Shown here: in pieces, positions 14,264 through 14,399 of the stretch
Numbering within the stretch: the first letter of the stretch is position 1
Layout of the letters: the number at the start of each line of letters is the position of its first letter
Assembly (NCBI GenBank): GCA_900319195.1
Contig: ONNL01000064.1
Span: 1-14,399, forward strand
DNA length: 14,399 nt
Direction: 5' to 3'
DNA from: an uncultured Ruminococcus sp.
GTDB lineage: Bacteria; Bacillota; Clostridia; Oscillospirales; Ruminococcaceae
Notes under the pieces: model-generated
The model's input: only the letters and a program-made list of their open reading frames with translations
Database searches by the model: none
Told to the model about the DNA's origin: nothing
Position numbers and translations under genes: made by a program

Positions 14264-14302
14264 AAAAAAGCCGATATATAGCGAATTACGCTATATATCG
14301 GC
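14264..14302 (-). terminator. Strong minus-strand terminator, orphaned from its tRNA
   Basis: A perfect 14-bp stem (14270-14283 with 14289-14302) and a 5-nt loop aatta. On the plus strand it is preceded by six A's (14264-14269), so read on the minus strand the stem is followed by TTTTTT. That is a textbook intrinsic terminator for a leftward transcript. It begins 10 nt beyond the CCA end of the tRNA-Ser fragment at 14313-14335, which suggests it once ended, or still ends, a tRNA transcript. On the plus strand the following sequence has few T's. Confidence 0.8.
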
Positions 14303-14312
14303 ATTTAATTTC

Positions 14313-14335
14313 TGGCGGACAGAGAGGGATTCGAA
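14313..14335 (-). other. tRNA-Ser 3'-end fragment, candidate attachment site
   Basis: Read on the minus strand, the 23 nt parse exactly as T-loop TTCGAAT, T-stem 3' strand CCCTC, acceptor 3' strand TCTGTCC, discriminator G and CCA. Discriminator G73 with this acceptor fits serine tRNAs. The bases before the T-loop (gatgc) cannot pair with CCCTC, and no anticodon arm, D-arm or matching GGACAGA occurs in the remaining 64 bases to the window edge. So it is a fragment, not a gene. A piece covering just the 3' end from the T-loop outward is what tyrosine-integrase elements leave behind as an att duplicate. By the usual orientation the element would lie to the right (14336 onward). I see nothing else identifiable in 14336-14399. 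Confidence 0.6.
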
Positions 14336-14399
14336 GCATCTGCATATCCGCCTGATTTTCGCCTATATTTCGGGGAATTTTCATACACTGAAAGTAGCC

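Noticed and set aside
14286..14399. Minus-strand open frame entering from the right edge and ending inside the hairpin loop
   Set aside because: It runs through the tRNA-like fragment and half of the terminator, is only 37 codons in view and shows no domain. It is more likely fortuitous, though it could be the end of a gene outside the window.

Overview
The window reads as core chromosome of an anaerobic low-to-mid GC Gram-positive bacterium of the Clostridia, most like a Ruminococcus-type gut organism. This is inferred from the protein families (DnaD/DnaI-type primosome proteins, a PrsA-like lipoprotein with a Thr-rich linker, ThyX, NAD+-dependent LigA, MltG next to a U32 protein), from strong GGAGG ribosome binding sites with some GTG/TTG starts, and from sigma-A-type promoters with 17-nt spacers. 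No species marker such as rRNA is present, so the genus is a guess.

Layout: (1) Positions 1-331 are non-coding: a GC-rich stretch with small dyads, a perfect 22-bp inverted repeat (93-167) and a good promoter. (2) 332-3229 is a tightly packed plus-strand group: GNAT acetyltransferase, ligA and an Spx/ArsC-like thioredoxin-fold protein. (3) 3317-5830 is a copper P-type ATPase, copA, with its own promoter and terminator. (4) 5994-7966 is a DnaD-like plus DnaI/DnaC-like pair, a primosome or helicase-loading module, closed by a terminator. (5) 8062-9333, on the minus strand and convergent with the pair, is a PrsA/SurA-like lipoprotein. (6) 9557-14182 is a five-gene plus-strand operon: thyX, a DJ-1/PfpI protein, 5-formyl-THF cyclo-ligase, mltG and a U32 (TrhP-like) protein. 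The last four genes are packed or overlapping, and two use GTG or TTG starts. (7) 14183-14399 is non-coding and holds a stem-loop after the operon, a strong minus-strand terminator, and a 23-nt piece matching the 3' end of a tRNA-Ser.

How the genes fit together: most are housekeeping. LigA, the primosome pair and ThyX serve DNA replication, repair and precursor supply. ThyX and 5-formyl-THF cyclo-ligase both act on folate one-carbon carriers. MltG sets peptidoglycan strand length, and the U32 protein probably modifies tRNA wobble uridine; mltG beside U32 genes is a known Firmicutes arrangement. CopA exports Cu(I).

I found no convincing new multi-gene system. The most informative oddity is at the right edge: a truncated tRNA-Ser 3' end followed, in its own direction, by an intact terminator. 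This looks like the chromosomal side of an integration junction, and it predicts a mobile element starting at about 14336 and running out of the window.
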